Source of the DNA: Paraflavitalea soli | Lineage (GTDB): Bacteria > Bacteroidota > Bacteroidia > Chitinophagales > Chitinophagaceae | Assembly (NCBI RefSeq): GCF_003555545.1 | Contig: NZ_CP032157.1 | Coordinates: 3,910,546-3,974,545 of the forward strand | Direction of reading: 5' to 3' | Length of the DNA stretch: 64,000 nt | Part shown: piece after piece, positions 43,931 through 53,181 of the stretch | Numbering within the stretch: the stretch's first letter is position 1 | How the letters are laid out: every line of letters starts with the position of its first letter | Notes under the pieces: model-generated | What the model saw: only the letters and a program-made list of their open reading frames with translations | Told to the model about the DNA's origin: nothing | The model's database searches: none | Made by a program: the position numbers and the translations under genes

Positions 43931-45262
43931 TTACAAGGAGGCAGGCGATACTGTCTGACGGCCTTGTACGCGCCCACTCTTCATCAAACCATCGTATTGA
44001 CGCATTAAAAGTTGAGTTTCAATTTGTTGCAAAGTATCCAAGATTACACCCACCATGATCAGCAGAGATGTTCCTCCAAAGAAGGAAGAGAAAGACTGCT
44101 GAACGCCAAGGCGTTGTGCAAATCCGGGCAGGATACCTACTACCGCCAGCAATACGGCGCCTGGCAGGGTGATCTTGTCCATTACTGAACCGATATAATC
44201 AGCTGTGGGTTGACCAGGCTTCACACCGGGGATAAAACCATTGTTACGCTTCAGGTCATCAGCAATTTGCTTAGGATTGAAGATCAAGGCAGTATACAGG
44301 AAGGTAAAACCTACCACCATCACTGCGTAGATCAACATATACCAGAAATTACTGTGGTCACCGAATATTTTGGCCAGGCCACGGGTAGAATCGAAGTTAG
44401 ACAACAAAGTAGGCAGGAACATGATTGCCTGGGCAAAGATGATCGGCATTACACCAGCACTGTTCACCTTAATAGGCAGGAACTGGCGGGCACCACCAAA
44501 CTGGCGATTACCAACGATCTGCTTGGCATATTGTACAGGTATTTTGCGTACACCCTGGATCAGGATGATCAGGCCCATGATGATGGCAACCAGTACAGCA
44601 ATCTCAATAACGAAGAGCAACAAACCACGGCCGCTTCCACCGGTAGTCTTAGCACTCCATTCCTGCATCAATGATTGGGGAAGACGAGCCAGGATACCTA
44701 CCATGATGATCACAGAACTACCATTACCCAATCCTTTATCGGTGATCTTTTCACCCAGCCACATTACGAATAAAGTGCCGGCACTGAGGATCACAGTTGT
44801 TGAAAGCCAGAAATAACCAGCATATGCTTCCACCATTGCATCCTTGTTGGTCTGGTGCAGGTAGGCCACATAAGCACTGGCCTGCAGGATAGCAACAGCT
44901 ACAGTCAGGTAACGGGTGTACTGATTGATCTTTTTACGTCCACTCTCCCCTTCTTTCTGCATTTTCTGGAATGGTGGGTAGAGAATGGTCATCAGCTGCA
45001 TGAAGATCGAAGCGGAGATATAAGGCATGATACCCAATGCCAGGATGGAAGCCTGTGAGAAGGCGCCACCGGCAAAAGCATCAATGAGGCCAAGAATACC
45101 ACCACCTGATGCGGCTGTATTGATCCGGGTAGGATCAATACCTGGCAGTACGATATGTGTACCGAGGCGATATACGGCTATCAGGGTAATGGTCACCAGG
45201 ATCTTACTCTTCAGTTCCTCAATACTCCAGATGTTCTTCAGGGTTTGTATGAATTTTTTCAC
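43931..45262 (-). CDS. secY: Protein translocase subunit SecY
   Basis: 443 aa if the GTG at 45262 is the start; this gives MKKFIQTLKNIWSIEELKSK, the usual Bacteroidota SecY N-terminus, whereas the upstream ATG at 45334 adds 24 unusual residues. Ten membrane helices, with the plug region after TRINTAASGGGILGLIDAFAGGAF and a C-terminal FFGGTSLLIMVGVILDTLQQIE. It is the core of the Sec channel. It is separated from rplO by a terminator and a 178-bp leader. Confidence 0.95.
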   Translation of the reverse strand: MKKFIQTLKNIWSIEELKSKILVTITLIAVYRLGTHIVLPGIDPTRINTAASGGGILGLIDAFAGGAFSQASILALGIMPYISASIFMQLMTILYPPFQKMQKEGESGRKKINQYTRYLTVAVAILQASAYVAYLHQTNKDAMVEAYAGYFWLSTTVILSAGTLFVMWLGEKITDKGLGNGSSVIIMVGILARLPQSLMQEWSAKTTGGSGRGLLLFVIEIAVLVAIIMGLIILIQGVRKIPVQYAKQIVGNRQFGGARQFLPIKVNSAGVMPIIFAQAIMFLPTLLSNFDSTRGLAKIFGDHSNFWYMLIYAVMVVGFTFLYTALIFNPKQIADDLKRNNGFIPGVKPGQPTADYIGSVMDKITLPGAVLLAVVGILPGFAQRLGVQQSFSSFFGGTSLLIMVGVILDTLQQIETQLLMRQYDGLMKSGRVQGRQTVSPASL

Positions 45263-45309
45263 GGAATCCAGAAATTTTTTATGATGGCCTCTGTTTTGAA
45301 AACCACAAA

Positions 45310-45351
45310 CAGGTTTGCTGAAAAGACCATTCAATCCTTATGGCAAACCTG
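45310..45351 (-). promoter_or_regulatory. Inverted repeat in the secY leader
   Basis: CAGGTTTGC (45310-45318) and GCAAACCTG (45343-45351) pair perfectly across a 24-nt loop, 48 bp upstream of the GTG start. Confidence 0.4.
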
Positions 45352-45401
45352 CTGTACCGTTATATAAAACCGGTTAACTACTAATCTGTTTTTAACAAAA
45401 A

Positions 45402-45423
45402 AGACGCATGCTAGGATGCGTCT
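45402..45423 (-). terminator. Terminator after rplO
   Basis: AGACGCAT and ATGCGTCT enclose GCTAGG; TTTTTTGTTAAAA follows on the minus strand. It lies 18 bp past the rplO stop codon and separates ribosomal genes from secY. Confidence 0.82.
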
Positions 45424-45440
45424 GTGCAAGTTACGTAAAA

Positions 45441-45890
45441 TTACTTTACAATTTCCACAGTCCCACCGGCTGCTTCAATAGCAGCTTTAGCTTTGTCGCT
45501 CACTGCATTTATCTTGAAAGTTACTTTAGTTTTCAGCTCGCCATTTCCCAGCACTTTTATCAGGTCGGTGCGGCTTATCAGTCCGTTGATGTAAAGGTTC
45601 TCCAGGGAGAATTCTTTCAGTTCATATTTCTCAACCAGATGATCTACCTGACCGAGGTTAAATACTTTGTATTCAACCCTGTTTATATTATTAAATCCAC
45701 GTTTTGGCAAACGACGCTGGATTGGCATCTGACCACCCTCATGGGCGTTTTTGCGTTGGTAACCGGCCCGGCTTTGTCCACCTTTGTTACCTTTGGTAGA
45801 AGTACCACCCTTACCGGATGCTTCACCACGGCCAAGTCTTTTCTCTTTATGCGTTGCGCCTTCTGCGGGCTTGATCTGATGTAATTTCAT
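45441..45890 (-). CDS. rplO: 50S ribosomal protein L15
   Basis: 149 aa. MKLHQIKPAEGATHKEKRLG start and GEASGKGGTSTKGNKGGQSR basic N-terminal tail are typical of L15. The last gene before the terminator of the ribosomal part of the cluster. Confidence 0.96.
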   Translation of the reverse strand: MKLHQIKPAEGATHKEKRLGRGEASGKGGTSTKGNKGGQSRAGYQRKNAHEGGQMPIQRRLPKRGFNNINRVEYKVFNLGQVDHLVEKYELKEFSLENLYINGLISRTDLIKVLGNGELKTKVTFKINAVSDKAKAAIEAAGGTVEIVK

Positions 45891-45949
45891 GTTTTTTGAT
45901 TTTTACTCAACGGGGAATCTCCCCTCGCTTTTTAATGTGTTAATTAGTC

Positions 45950-46025
45950 AATTTGAAAATTTGAAAATGATGCAATCGGATGTAATAATAATCATCAAAT
46001 TAGCACATTATCAAATCATCAAATT
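45950..46025. repeat. Octad array in the rplO-rpmD spacer
   Basis: AATTTGAA occurs twice at 45950-45965. ATCAAATT, AGCACATT, ATCAAATC and ATCAAATT follow at 45994-46025. The two blocks are largely reverse complements, so the spacer can fold on itself. Confidence 0.7.
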
Positions 46026-46027
46026 AA

Positions 46028-46207
46028 TTAGGCCTGCTCTACTTTTACCAGGTGGGTTACAGTGCGAACCATACCCAGGATCTGCGGTGTAGCTTCTACT
46101 TCTTTAGTAGCATTCAGTTTGTTCAATCCCAGTGCCTGCAAGGTCAGTTTTTGACGCTCAGGTCTGTCGATTCCGCTTTTTATTAAAGTGATCTTGATCT
46201 TGCTCAT
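46028..46207 (-). CDS. rpmD: 50S ribosomal protein L30
   Basis: 59 aa. The translation begins MSKIKITLIKSGIDRPERQK and ends THLVKVEQA, with the L30 motif ALGLNKLNATKEVEATPQIL. It sits in its standard place between rpsE and rplO. Confidence 0.95.
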   Translation of the reverse strand: MSKIKITLIKSGIDRPERQKLTLQALGLNKLNATKEVEATPQILGMVRTVTHLVKVEQA

Positions 46208-46285
46208 GATTTAATCATTATGATCGGCCGTTTACCAGTCAACAGTTGTCTTGCGACACCTGTTTCCCGGCTTTCGACTGAAAAG

Positions 46286-46804
46286 TTATCCGTTAAATAC
46301 TTTCTTCAGGTTCAGTTTGCGTTGTTTGGCAATAGTGATCGGCTCACGCAACAGCGCCAGTGCAGCAAAAGTAGCTTTTACCACGTTGTGCGGGTTAGCA
46401 GAACCGAGAGACTTGGCCAATACGTCGGTAATACCTACGCTTTCCAATACAGCGCGCATGCTGCCTCCGGCGATTACACCGGTACCATGAGCGGCTGGCT
46501 TGATCAATACCTTGGCTGCACCAACTTTCGCCCACTGATCGTGGGGTACAGTACCATGCATAATAGGAACTTTTATGAGGTTCTTCTTAGCATCTTCGAT
46601 GCCTTTGGTAATTGCTTCCTGTACTTCTTTGGCTTTTCCGAGACCATGTCCTACCACACCGTTTTCATTACCTACTACTACCAGGGCAGAAAAACTGAAG
46701 GCGCGACCACCTTTAGTGGTTTTTACCACCCGGTTGATGGCTACCACTTTCTCTTTCAGCTCAAGATCGCCGGCTTTAACTCTGTTTAAATTAACTTTTG
46801 CCAT
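46286..46804 (-). CDS. rpsE: 30S ribosomal protein S5
   Basis: 172 aa. Double-stranded-RNA-binding S5 N-domain ([30 protein letters not shown]) and C-domain ([26 protein letters not shown]). Helps decoding fidelity. Confidence 0.96.
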   Translation of the reverse strand: MAKVNLNRVKAGDLELKEKVVAINRVVKTTKGGRAFSFSALVVVGNENGVVGHGLGKAKEVQEAITKGIEDAKKNLIKVPIMHGTVPHDQWAKVGAAKVLIKPAAHGTGVIAGGSMRAVLESVGITDVLAKSLGSANPHNVVKATFAALALLREPITIAKQRKLNLKKVFNG

Positions 46805-46845
46805 TATTTCGATTTGACGATTTTAATTGTAAATATCCTAAGGGA

Positions 46846-47196
46846 TTAGAATTGCAAACCACCTTCACGTGCACCATCAGCTACACTCTTCACACGGCCA
46901 TGATACAGGTTGCCACCGCGATCGAATATTACAGCGCTGAGTCCCAGTTCAGTAGCCTTGCGGGCAATTGCCAAACCTACCAGTTTGCTTTTTTCAATCC
47001 TGGTACCTTTCTGAGCAGCAATTTCCTTATCCTTAGAAGAAGCCGCAGCCAGTGTTACACCAGTAACGTCGTCGATCAGTTGCACATAGATATCCTGATT
47101 GCTTCTGAAAACGGACAGTCTTGGTTTAGTAGCTGTGCCGGATACTTTCTTACGGATCCGGTAGCGGATTTTCTGTCTTTTTACTAATTTATTCAT
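46846..47196 (-). CDS. rplR: 50S ribosomal protein L18
   Basis: 116 aa. [30 protein letters not shown] and [23 protein letters not shown] are the 5S rRNA-binding L18 signature. Confidence 0.96.
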   Translation of the reverse strand: MNKLVKRQKIRYRIRKKVSGTATKPRLSVFRSNQDIYVQLIDDVTGVTLAAASSKDKEIAAQKGTRIEKSKLVGLAIARKATELGLSAVIFDRGGNLYHGRVKSVADGAREGGLQF

Positions 47197-47244
47197 TGCT
47201 CTTTATTTTATATCCCCCGATACTGCCGGGAGTTAATTTTCAAA

Positions 47245-47799
47245 TTATTTACCAGCAGCCTTACCAGCTTTACGACGAATAACTTCACCAGCGTATTTAA
47301 CACCTTTTCCTTTGTACGGCTCTGGCTTACGGAGGCTACGCAATTTAGCGGCTACCTGACCGATCAGTTGTTTGTCAATACCTTCCAGGCTGATCTTAGG
47401 ATTCTCCCCTTTTTCCTGGGAAGTAGCCAGTTTCAGTTCCTTGGGTATTTCGAAAATTATATTGTGAGAGTAACCGAGCGACAAGTCGAGCAGGTTACCC
47501 TGGTTAGAAGCTTTGTAACCCACACCCACCAGCTCAAGATTTCTCTTGTAGCCTTCTGTTACACCTTTTACCAGGTTGGCTACCAGGGCACGGTATAAAC
47601 CATGCATAGCACGGTGGCGGATCTGGTCAGTTGGACGTGCAAAAGTGACTGTGTTGTCTTTAATTTCTACAGTGATATCACGATCGATAGCCTGTTTTAA
47701 TTCACCTTTAGGGCCTTTTACAGTCAGTACATTGTCCTTTCCTATCGCGGCAGTAACGCCAGCCGGCAGTACTACGGGTTGTTTACCTATACGAGACAT
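47245..47799 (-). CDS. rplF: 50S ribosomal protein L6
   Basis: 184 aa. MSRIGKQPVVLPAGV start and GKGVKYAGEVIRRKAGKAAGK end are diagnostic; two L6 domains. Confidence 0.96.
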   Translation of the reverse strand: MSRIGKQPVVLPAGVTAAIGKDNVLTVKGPKGELKQAIDRDITVEIKDNTVTFARPTDQIRHRAMHGLYRALVANLVKGVTEGYKRNLELVGVGYKASNQGNLLDLSLGYSHNIIFEIPKELKLATSQEKGENPKISLEGIDKQLIGQVAAKLRSLRKPEPYKGKGVKYAGEVIRRKAGKAAGK

Positions 47800-47889
47800 A
47801 AAAAATCAGTTTAATTATTACCGTTTATTGTTTCCTGCTACCGACCGGTCAGCCTGGTATAGGCCCGGCTTAATGTATCAGTAACATGT

Positions 47890-47911
47890 ATGAGCCATAA
47901 GAATGGCTCAT
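47890..47911 (-). promoter_or_regulatory. Hairpin after rpsH
   Basis: ATGAGCCAT and ATGGCTCAT are perfect 9-bp arms around AAGA, five bases past the rpsH stop codon. There is no U-tract, so it may act in mRNA processing or attenuation between rpsH and rplF. Confidence 0.45.
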
Positions 47912-47915
47912 AAGA

Positions 47916-48314
47916 TTAATAGATGTAGCAAAGAACTTCACCACCTACGTTCTGCACTTTGGCTTGCTTATCGGTCATTACTCCTTTAGAAGTACTGAGG
48001 ATAGCTACACCCAAACCATTCTTCACACGTTTGAACTCAGCAGGGGTAGCATATTGACGCAAACCCGGGCGGCTTACTCTTTCCAAAGACCTGATGGCAG
48101 GTTCTTTTGATTGAGCATCATACTTCAGGGCGATCTTGATCACACCTTGTTTGTTGTCATCCTCAAATTTGTATTTCAGGATGTAGCCTTGATCGTACAG
48201 AATTTCTGTAATACGCTTTTTAAGGTTAGAAGCCGGGATCTCTACGATACGGTGGCCTGCTAATTGTGCGTTACGAACTCTGGTCAGAAAATCTGCTATA
48301 GGATCTGTTACCAT
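47916..48314 (-). CDS. rpsH: 30S ribosomal protein S8
   Basis: 132 aa. DFLTRVRNAQLAGHRIVEIPASNLKKRITEIL and the C-terminal GLGVAILSTSKGVMTDKQA are S8 signatures. Confidence 0.96.
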   Translation of the reverse strand: MVTDPIADFLTRVRNAQLAGHRIVEIPASNLKKRITEILYDQGYILKYKFEDDNKQGVIKIALKYDAQSKEPAIRSLERVSRPGLRQYATPAEFKRVKNGLGVAILSTSKGVMTDKQAKVQNVGGEVLCYIY

Positions 48315-48362
48315 TTTTATAGAAGTTATGTATCAGTTCTAAATATTATTGAATCTATTCTA

Positions 48363-48409
48363 CAGGATGCACTGCTACGGGACTGATAGTTACCGTAACC
48401 CATATCCTG
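48363..48409 (-). promoter_or_regulatory. Nested inverted repeats in the rpsN-rpsH spacer
   Basis: CAGGAT pairs with ATCCTG, and inside them TACGG pairs with CCGTA. The structure covers most of the 105-bp spacer. Confidence 0.35.
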
Positions 48410-48419
48410 CAGCAGTTTA

Positions 48420-48689
48420 TTACCAGGAAGCCTTACGCACACCCGGGATCTTACCGTTAAGGGCCATCTCACGGAAAGTAACACGGGAGAGACCGAAATA
48501 ACGCATGTATCCTTTGGGACGACCAGTCAACTGGCAGCGATTTTTCAGGCGAACCTTAGAAGAATTCTTCGGCAGTTCATCCAATGCCTGCCATTCTCCG
48601 GCAGCTTTCAAAGCAGCACGCTTTTCAGCATACTGAGCTACCATGTGTTCTCTTTTCCTTTGTCTGGCTTTAACTGACTCTTTTGCCAT
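48420..48689 (-). CDS. rpsN: 30S ribosomal protein S14
   Basis: 89 aa long form without zinc cysteines (the CxxC pairs of the short form are absent; one Cys in [12 protein letters not shown]). [24 protein letters not shown] is the standard C-terminus. Confidence 0.96.
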   Translation of the reverse strand: MAKESVKARQRKREHMVAQYAEKRAALKAAGEWQALDELPKNSSKVRLKNRCQLTGRPKGYMRYFGLSRVTFREMALNGKIPGVRKASW

Positions 48690-48788
48690 AATAATTACAA
48701 ATTCGAATTTTGAATATCGGGACCAGAAAGTCGTACGATCAGATCCCGGATTTGTATTTTGTACTTCGTTTTTAGTACGCTGAGGTAC

Positions 48789-49352
48789 TTAGTCTTTCTT
48801 ACGGAACGGCATACCCATTTCCTTCAGCAGCTCATAAGCCTCTTCGTTGGTATTTGCCGTTGTAACGAAAGTGATATCAAGACCGGTGATCTTGTTTACC
48901 TTATCGATATCGATCTCCGGGAAAATGATTTGTTCTGTAACTCCGAGAGTATAGTTACCACGACCATCAAATGCCTTCTCATTCACACCTTTGAAGTCAC
49001 GTACACGAGGTAAAGCGGTAGCGATCAGCCTATCCAGGAACTCATACATCTTCACTCCACGCAGCGTAACACGGGCGCCGATTGGCATGTTCTTACGCAG
49101 TTTGAAGTTAGAGATATCCTTCTTGGACATAGTAGTAACCGCTTTCTGACCAGTGATCTGTGTAAGCTCATCTACTGCTATATCTACCAGTTTCTTATCG
49201 CTTACAGCACCGTTCACACCACGGTTCAGGCAGATCTTTTCCAGACGGGGAACCTGCATAATGCTGTCGTAGTTAAAACGCTTCATCAGGGCAGGTACAA
49301 CATCTTTCTTGTACTTATCTGCTAATCTCGGAGAATATTTTGTTGTGCTCAT
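48789..49352 (-). CDS. rplE: 50S ribosomal protein L5
   Basis: 187 aa. [20 protein letters not shown] and [22 protein letters not shown] fit L5, which binds 5S rRNA. Confidence 0.96.
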   Translation of the reverse strand: MSTTKYSPRLADKYKKDVVPALMKRFNYDSIMQVPRLEKICLNRGVNGAVSDKKLVDIAVDELTQITGQKAVTTMSKKDISNFKLRKNMPIGARVTLRGVKMYEFLDRLIATALPRVRDFKGVNEKAFDGRGNYTLGVTEQIIFPEIDIDKVNKITGLDITFVTTANTNEEAYELLKEMGMPFRKKD

Positions 49353-49425
49353 TTTTTAAAGCTTTGAACTATGTGCCGCGAGCTGCGAGCCTATAGCGTT
49401 TGCAATAATCTATCTTAATTGCTGC

Positions 49426-49460
49426 AGCCCGTAGCTTATAGCCCGTAGCCGGCAGCTTGG
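49426..49460. repeat. Heptad array in the rplX-rplE spacer
   Basis: AGCCCGT, AGCTTAT, AGCCCGT, AGCCGGC and AGCTTGG are five consecutive 7-mers. A looser set (AGCTGCG, AGCCTAT, AGCGTTT) stands just upstream at about 49381-49401. Confidence 0.78.
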
Positions 49461-49461
49461 T

Positions 49462-49800
49462 TTACTTTATAACTTCACCGGATTTCTTGGAAACACGTAC
49501 CAGTTTGCCATCTTCGCGGGTACGCTTTGCCTTGGTGGCTTCGCCTTTTTTGGCATCCCACAACATCACATTCGAAATGTGGATAGGTGCTTCCTTCTTC
49601 ACGATACCGCCTTTGGTATCACGGGCAGAAGGCTTGGTGTGACGGGTAACGATGTTCACTCCTTCAATCAGCACCCTTTCTTTGTCTGGATAGATCTCCA
49701 GCACTTTGCGGGGCTTCTTAACATCTTTATCGTCACCTGTGATCACCACCACGGTGTCACCTTTTTTAACGTGGAACTTTGGTTTAAATCTGTTGCTCAT
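49462..49800 (-). CDS. rplX: 50S ribosomal protein L24
   Basis: 112 aa. KOW motif in [57 protein letters not shown] fits L24. The stop lies directly against the heptad array. Confidence 0.96.
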   Translation of the reverse strand: MSNRFKPKFHVKKGDTVVVITGDDKDVKKPRKVLEIYPDKERVLIEGVNIVTRHTKPSARDTKGGIVKKEAPIHISNVMLWDAKKGEATKAKRTREDGKLVRVSKKSGEVIK

Positions 49801-49887
49801 TTTCTTATACTTTATCTCTTACAGAGAATTATTGACTAAGCTTTTGTTGACAGTAGATGTGTGAATAAATCGTTATTCACCACCCAA

Positions 49888-50256
49888 CTATAATACTTCA
49901 GGCGCCAGTGAAATGATCTTCATGTAACCCTTATCACGCAGTTCACGTGCAACGGGTCCGAAAATACGGGTGCCACGGGGCTCATCAGAAGCATTCAACA
50001 ATACTACTGCATTGTCATCAAAGCGGATATAAGATCCGTCTTTGCGGCGCAGCTTGTTCTTGGTACGAACAATAACGGCTTTAACAACAGTACCTTTTTT
50101 AATACCACCGGCAGGAATTGCATCCTTTACGGTAACAACAATCTTATCGCCGATCTTCGCGTAATCCTGGCCACTATTACCCAACACACGGATACACAAT
50201 ACTTCTTTGGCACCACTATTATCAGCTACGTTTAATCTGCTTTCTTGCTGAATCAT
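49888..50256 (-). CDS. rplN: 50S ribosomal protein L14
   Basis: 122 aa. [26 protein letters not shown] start and [20 protein letters not shown] end are canonical L14. Confidence 0.97.
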   Translation of the reverse strand: MIQQESRLNVADNSGAKEVLCIRVLGNSGQDYAKIGDKIVVTVKDAIPAGGIKKGTVVKAVIVRTKNKLRRKDGSYIRFDDNAVVLLNASDEPRGTRIFGPVARELRDKGYMKIISLAPEVL

Positions 50257-50263
50257 TTTTTTA

Positions 50264-50367
50264 AGCTTTAAGCTTTTAGCTATTAGGAGTTAGCCAATAG
50301 CTAATGATGAAATATATATTCCTAGAGTTGTCAGCCAAAAGCTAATCGCTAATAGCTAACGGCTTAT
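50264..50367. repeat. Heptad arrays in the rpsQ-rplN spacer
   Basis: Six 7-mers (AGCTTTA, AGCTTTT, AGCTATT, AGGAGTT, AGCCAAT, AGCTAAT) run from 50264 to 50305, and four more (AGCTAAT, CGCTAAT, AGCTAAC, GGCTTAT) from 50340 to 50367. The two blocks are separated by 34 bp of AT-rich sequence. Confidence 0.82.
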
Positions 50368-50370
50368 TCG

Positions 50371-50628
50371 TTACTTAGCCTTCTCAACTACTTCAACCAG
50401 CCTCCAGCGTTTAGTTTTGCTGAGCGGACGGGTTTCCATGATCTTAACCACATCACCTATAGTACACTCATTCTTTTCATCATGAGCATGGAACTTGGTG
50501 GTCTTCTTTACGAACTTACCATAGATCGGGTGCTTTACTTTTCTTTCTACCGCAACGGTAATGGTTTTAGCCATCTTGTTGCTGGTTACAACACCAGTTC
50601 TTGTTTTACGCAAATTTCTATCTAACAT
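50371..50628 (-). CDS. rpsQ: 30S ribosomal protein S17
   Basis: 85 aa. [22 protein letters not shown] and [23 protein letters not shown] are S17 signatures. Its 3' side abuts one heptad block. Confidence 0.96.
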   Translation of the reverse strand: MLDRNLRKTRTGVVTSNKMAKTITVAVERKVKHPIYGKFVKKTTKFHAHDEKNECTIGDVVKIMETRPLSKTKRWRLVEVVEKAK

Positions 50629-50634
50629 TTTTTT

Positions 50635-50736
50635 AGGTTTTAGCTTTTAGCACTTAGCTATTAGCGCTCAACTTATATAGTTTGTTCTCTTTATCTTGTA
50701 CAGCTAACTGCTAAGAGCTAACTGCTAATAGCCTTA
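50635..50736. repeat. Heptad arrays in the rpmC-rpsQ spacer
   Basis: AGGTTTT, AGCTTTT, AGCACTT, AGCTATT, AGCGCTC lie at 50635-50669. AGCTAAC, TGCTAAG, AGCTAAC, TGCTAAT, AGCCTTA lie at 50702-50736, the last one containing the stop codon of rpmC. Confidence 0.85.
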
Positions 50737-50943
50737 TACAGCTTGTTGCTTCTGCTTCAGCACTGTTTTCAGACGAGCGAGATCCTTGCGAACGGCACGG
50801 ATACTCATGGGGTTCTCCAGGGGAGAAATTGCATGAGCAAACTCCAGCTTCTTCAGGCGCAGTTCGTCTTCCTGGATCCTGGCTTTCAGGTCAGCAGCAC
50901 TCAGATCTTTCAGGCTTTTTACAAAATCAATTTTCTTAGACAT
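50734..50943 (-). CDS. rpmC: 50S ribosomal protein L29
   Basis: 69 aa from ATG 50943 (MSKKIDFVKSLKDLSAADLKAR). LEFAHAISPLENPMSIRAVRKDLARLKTVL fits L29. Its stop codon belongs to a heptad of the adjacent array. Confidence 0.95.
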   Translation of the reverse strand: MSKKIDFVKSLKDLSAADLKARIQEDELRLKKLEFAHAISPLENPMSIRAVRKDLARLKTVLKQKQQAV

Positions 50944-50950
50944 GATATAC

Positions 50951-50982
50951 AATTTGAAAGTTTGGCAATTTGAACATTTGAA
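50951..50982. repeat. Octad array in the rplP-rpmC spacer
   Basis: AATTTGAA, AGTTTGGC, AATTTGAA and CATTTGAA are four consecutive 8-mers. Confidence 0.75.
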
Positions 50983-51040
50983 AAAAACAACGCACCTACC
51001 CTATTCTCCCTTCTCAAATGCTCAGCTTACACAGTATGTT

Positions 51041-51460
51041 TTACGCTTGATAATCCCTGCGAACGATGAACTTGGTCTTGATCGGCAGTTTTTGTGCAGC
51101 CAGTTCAAGCGCTTGTTTGGCTGTTGCTTCACTTACGCCATCGCATTCGAAAATGATACGGCCTGGTTCTACTACAGCAGCCCAGAATTCGGGGTTACCT
51201 TTACCTTTACCCATCCGCACTTCCTGTGGCTTGCGCGTAATTGGCTTATCGGGGAAAATGCGTATCCACACATTACCTTCACGTTTCATTGAACGGGTCA
51301 GCGCCTGACGGGCAGCTTCGATCTGACGGTTGGTCAACCATATTGGTTCCAGGGCTTTCAGACCGAAAGAACCAAAAGAAATGGTAGTTCCGCGTTTTGC
51401 TACTTCCCGGATGCGGCCTTTTTGCGCTTTCCTGTGTTTCGTCCTTTTAGGCTGTAACAT
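51041..51460 (-). CDS. rplP: 50S ribosomal protein L16
   Basis: 139 aa. [21 protein letters not shown] start and [25 protein letters not shown] are diagnostic. Confidence 0.97.
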   Translation of the reverse strand: MLQPKRTKHRKAQKGRIREVAKRGTTISFGSFGLKALEPIWLTNRQIEAARQALTRSMKREGNVWIRIFPDKPITRKPQEVRMGKGKGNPEFWAAVVEPGRIIFECDGVSEATAKQALELAAQKLPIKTKFIVRRDYQA

Positions 51461-51468
51461 CTATTAAC

Positions 51469-51500
51469 AATTTGAAAATTTGATAATTTGAAGGTTTCAT
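51469..51500. repeat. Octad array in the rpsC-rplP spacer
   Basis: AATTTGAA, AATTTGAT, AATTTGAA and GGTTTCAT are four consecutive 8-mers. Confidence 0.75.
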
Positions 51501-51532
51501 GATCAGCGGGGCGTCTACTCCCCAGGCGTTCA

Positions 51533-52387
51533 TTAACCTCTTCTGTTGTTTCCACCGCGGAATCCACCGCCACCACCGCCTCTGCGGTCACCACCACCAC
51601 CGCCACCTCTGCGGTCTCCACCACCTCCGCCTCTGCGGTCATCTCTGCGTTCTCCACCTCTTCTGTCTCCACCTCTCTGATCATCACCACCTGGCCTGTC
51701 TCTGCGGTCGCTAACATCACTCTTACCACCAACGAAGTTGGGGTTCAGGTCACGTTTGCCAAGTATTTCACCTTTACAGATCCATACTTTGATACCTATT
51801 TTACCGTACACAGTCAATGCAAACACATTGGCGTAATCAATATCCATACGCAGTGTGTGCAAAGGAGTACGACCTTGTTTGATTTCTTCCGTACGGGCAA
51901 TTTCAGCACCGCCCAAACGGCCGCCCACCTTGATCTTGATACCTTCAGCACCCATACGGAGCGCAGAAGCGATCGCCATCTTGATAGCGCGTTTGTAGTT
52001 AATACGGTTCTCGATCTGGCGGGCAATCGTATCACCTACGATCATGGCATCCAGCTCAGGACGGCGTATTTCGAGGATGTTGATCTGTACATCTTCCTTA
52101 CCGGTCAACTTCTTCAACTCTTCTTTAATACGGTCTACTTCGCCACCACCTTTACCTATGATGATACCGGGCTTAGAGGTATGAATGGTAACGATCAGTT
52201 TATTCAGCGTACGCTCAATAACGATCTTAGAGATACCACCTTTGTTGATACGAGCCATCAGGTAAGTCCTGATCTTGTTATCCTCGATCAACTTAGTAGA
52301 AAAATCTCTTTTGTTACCATACCAGTTAGATTCCCAACCGCGGATAATCCCCAACCTGGCACCAATAGGATTTGTTTTCTGACCCAT
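51533..52387 (-). CDS. rpsC: 30S ribosomal protein S3 with a Gly/Arg/Asp-rich tail
   Basis: 284 aa. The KH domain ([20 protein letters not shown]) and C-domain ([30 protein letters not shown]) are normal. After [11 protein letters not shown] comes an extra tail of about 60 residues, built from [12 protein letters not shown] and GGGGG units and ending RGGNNRRG. The tail resembles RGG-box RNA-binding tracts, which are not part of the standard S3 of about 210-250 aa. Confidence 0.95.
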   Translation of the reverse strand: MGQKTNPIGARLGIIRGWESNWYGNKRDFSTKLIEDNKIRTYLMARINKGGISKIVIERTLNKLIVTIHTSKPGIIIGKGGGEVDRIKEELKKLTGKEDVQINILEIRRPELDAMIVGDTIARQIENRINYKRAIKMAIASALRMGAEGIKIKVGGRLGGAEIARTEEIKQGRTPLHTLRMDIDYANVFALTVYGKIGIKVWICKGEILGKRDLNPNFVGGKSDVSDRRDRPGGDDQRGGDRRGGERRDDRRGGGGGDRRGGGGGGDRRGGGGGGFRGGNNRRG

Positions 52388-52394
52388 TTATTAT

Positions 52395-52418
52395 AATTTG
52401 AAAATTTTATAATTTATA
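52395..52418. repeat. Octad array in the rplV-rpsC spacer
   Basis: AATTTGAA, AATTTTAT and AATTTATA are three consecutive 8-mers. Confidence 0.6.
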
Positions 52419-52433
52419 ACAGTAAGCGCTCAA

Positions 52434-52787
52434 TTACGCTTTTACAGTTTTCGTATCAACAATGATCGTTACGTGATTGCTGCGTTTACGTAAGCGATAT
52501 GCTCTTCCCTGAGGAGCGGGCAACATCCTTTTCAGGGTACGTGCACCGTCAACAAAGATTGTTTTTACCACCAGTGCAGCATCCGCAGCACTTTTGCCTT
52601 CATTCTTTTGCTCCCAGTTGTTAATAGCGCTTTTCAACAGCTTGTACAAAGGAGTGGCGGAATGTTGTGGATGGTGTTCCAGCAAAGCCAGGGCTTTCTC
52701 CACTTCAACACCGCGGATCTCATCAGCCAGCAAACGCATTCTGCGGGGTGATGTGGGATAATTTCTGAGTTTAGCTACTGCTTCCAT
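52434..52787 (-). CDS. rplV: 50S ribosomal protein L22
   Basis: 117 aa from ATG 52787 ([26 protein letters not shown]). The frame extends 19 codons upstream with no support. The C-terminal beta-hairpin [23 protein letters not shown] is the L22 exit-tunnel loop. Confidence 0.95.
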   Translation of the reverse strand: MEAVAKLRNYPTSPRRMRLLADEIRGVEVEKALALLEHHPQHSATPLYKLLKSAINNWEQKNEGKSAADAALVVKTIFVDGARTLKRMLPAPQGRAYRLRKRSNHVTIIVDTKTVKA

Positions 52788-52864
52788 TTTATTCTGGTTT
52801 CTCGTTTCTGGTGGTTTGTTGCTGATCCGATCAACCAGCAACAAACTCCAGCAACTATTTTAAA

Positions 52865-53137
52865 TTATGCTACTTTTTTACTTGAGTGTCCTTTGAAGTT
52901 GCGCGTAGGTGCAAACTCACCCAGCTTATGGCCTACCATAAATTCAGTCACGTATACCGGGATGAATTTATTACCGTTGTGCACGGCGAAGGTATGCCCC
53001 ACAAAGTCTGGTGTAATGGTAGAACGACGGCTCCAGGTTTTGATAACACCTTTCTTGGCTTTGCCTTCGTTTACAGACAATACTTTTTGTTCCAGCTTCG
53101 CGGCTACATAAGGACCTTTTTTTATCGAACGAGCCAT
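52865..53137 (-). CDS. rpsS: 30S ribosomal protein S19
   Basis: 90 aa. [19 protein letters not shown] and [30 protein letters not shown] fit S19. Confidence 0.97.
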   Translation of the reverse strand: MARSIKKGPYVAAKLEQKVLSVNEGKAKKGVIKTWSRRSTITPDFVGHTFAVHNGNKFIPVYVTEFMVGHKLGEFAPTRNFKGHSSKKVA

Positions 53138-53145
53138 ATATACTT

Positions 53146-53169
53146 AATTTGAAAATTTGAAGATTTAAA
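53146..53169. repeat. Octad array in the rplB-rpsS spacer
   Basis: AATTTGAA, AATTTGAA and GATTTAAA are three consecutive 8-mers. Confidence 0.65.
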
Positions 53170-53181
53170 ATCAGCGTTTGA

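Noticed and set aside
45265-45334. SecY start at ATG 45334
   Set aside because: It adds 24 residues unlike any SecY N-terminus; GTG 45262 gives the expected MKKFIQTLKNIWSIEEL.
50264-50367. Repeat array as a CRISPR
   Set aside because: The units are contiguous 7-mers without spacers, and no cas gene is present in the window.
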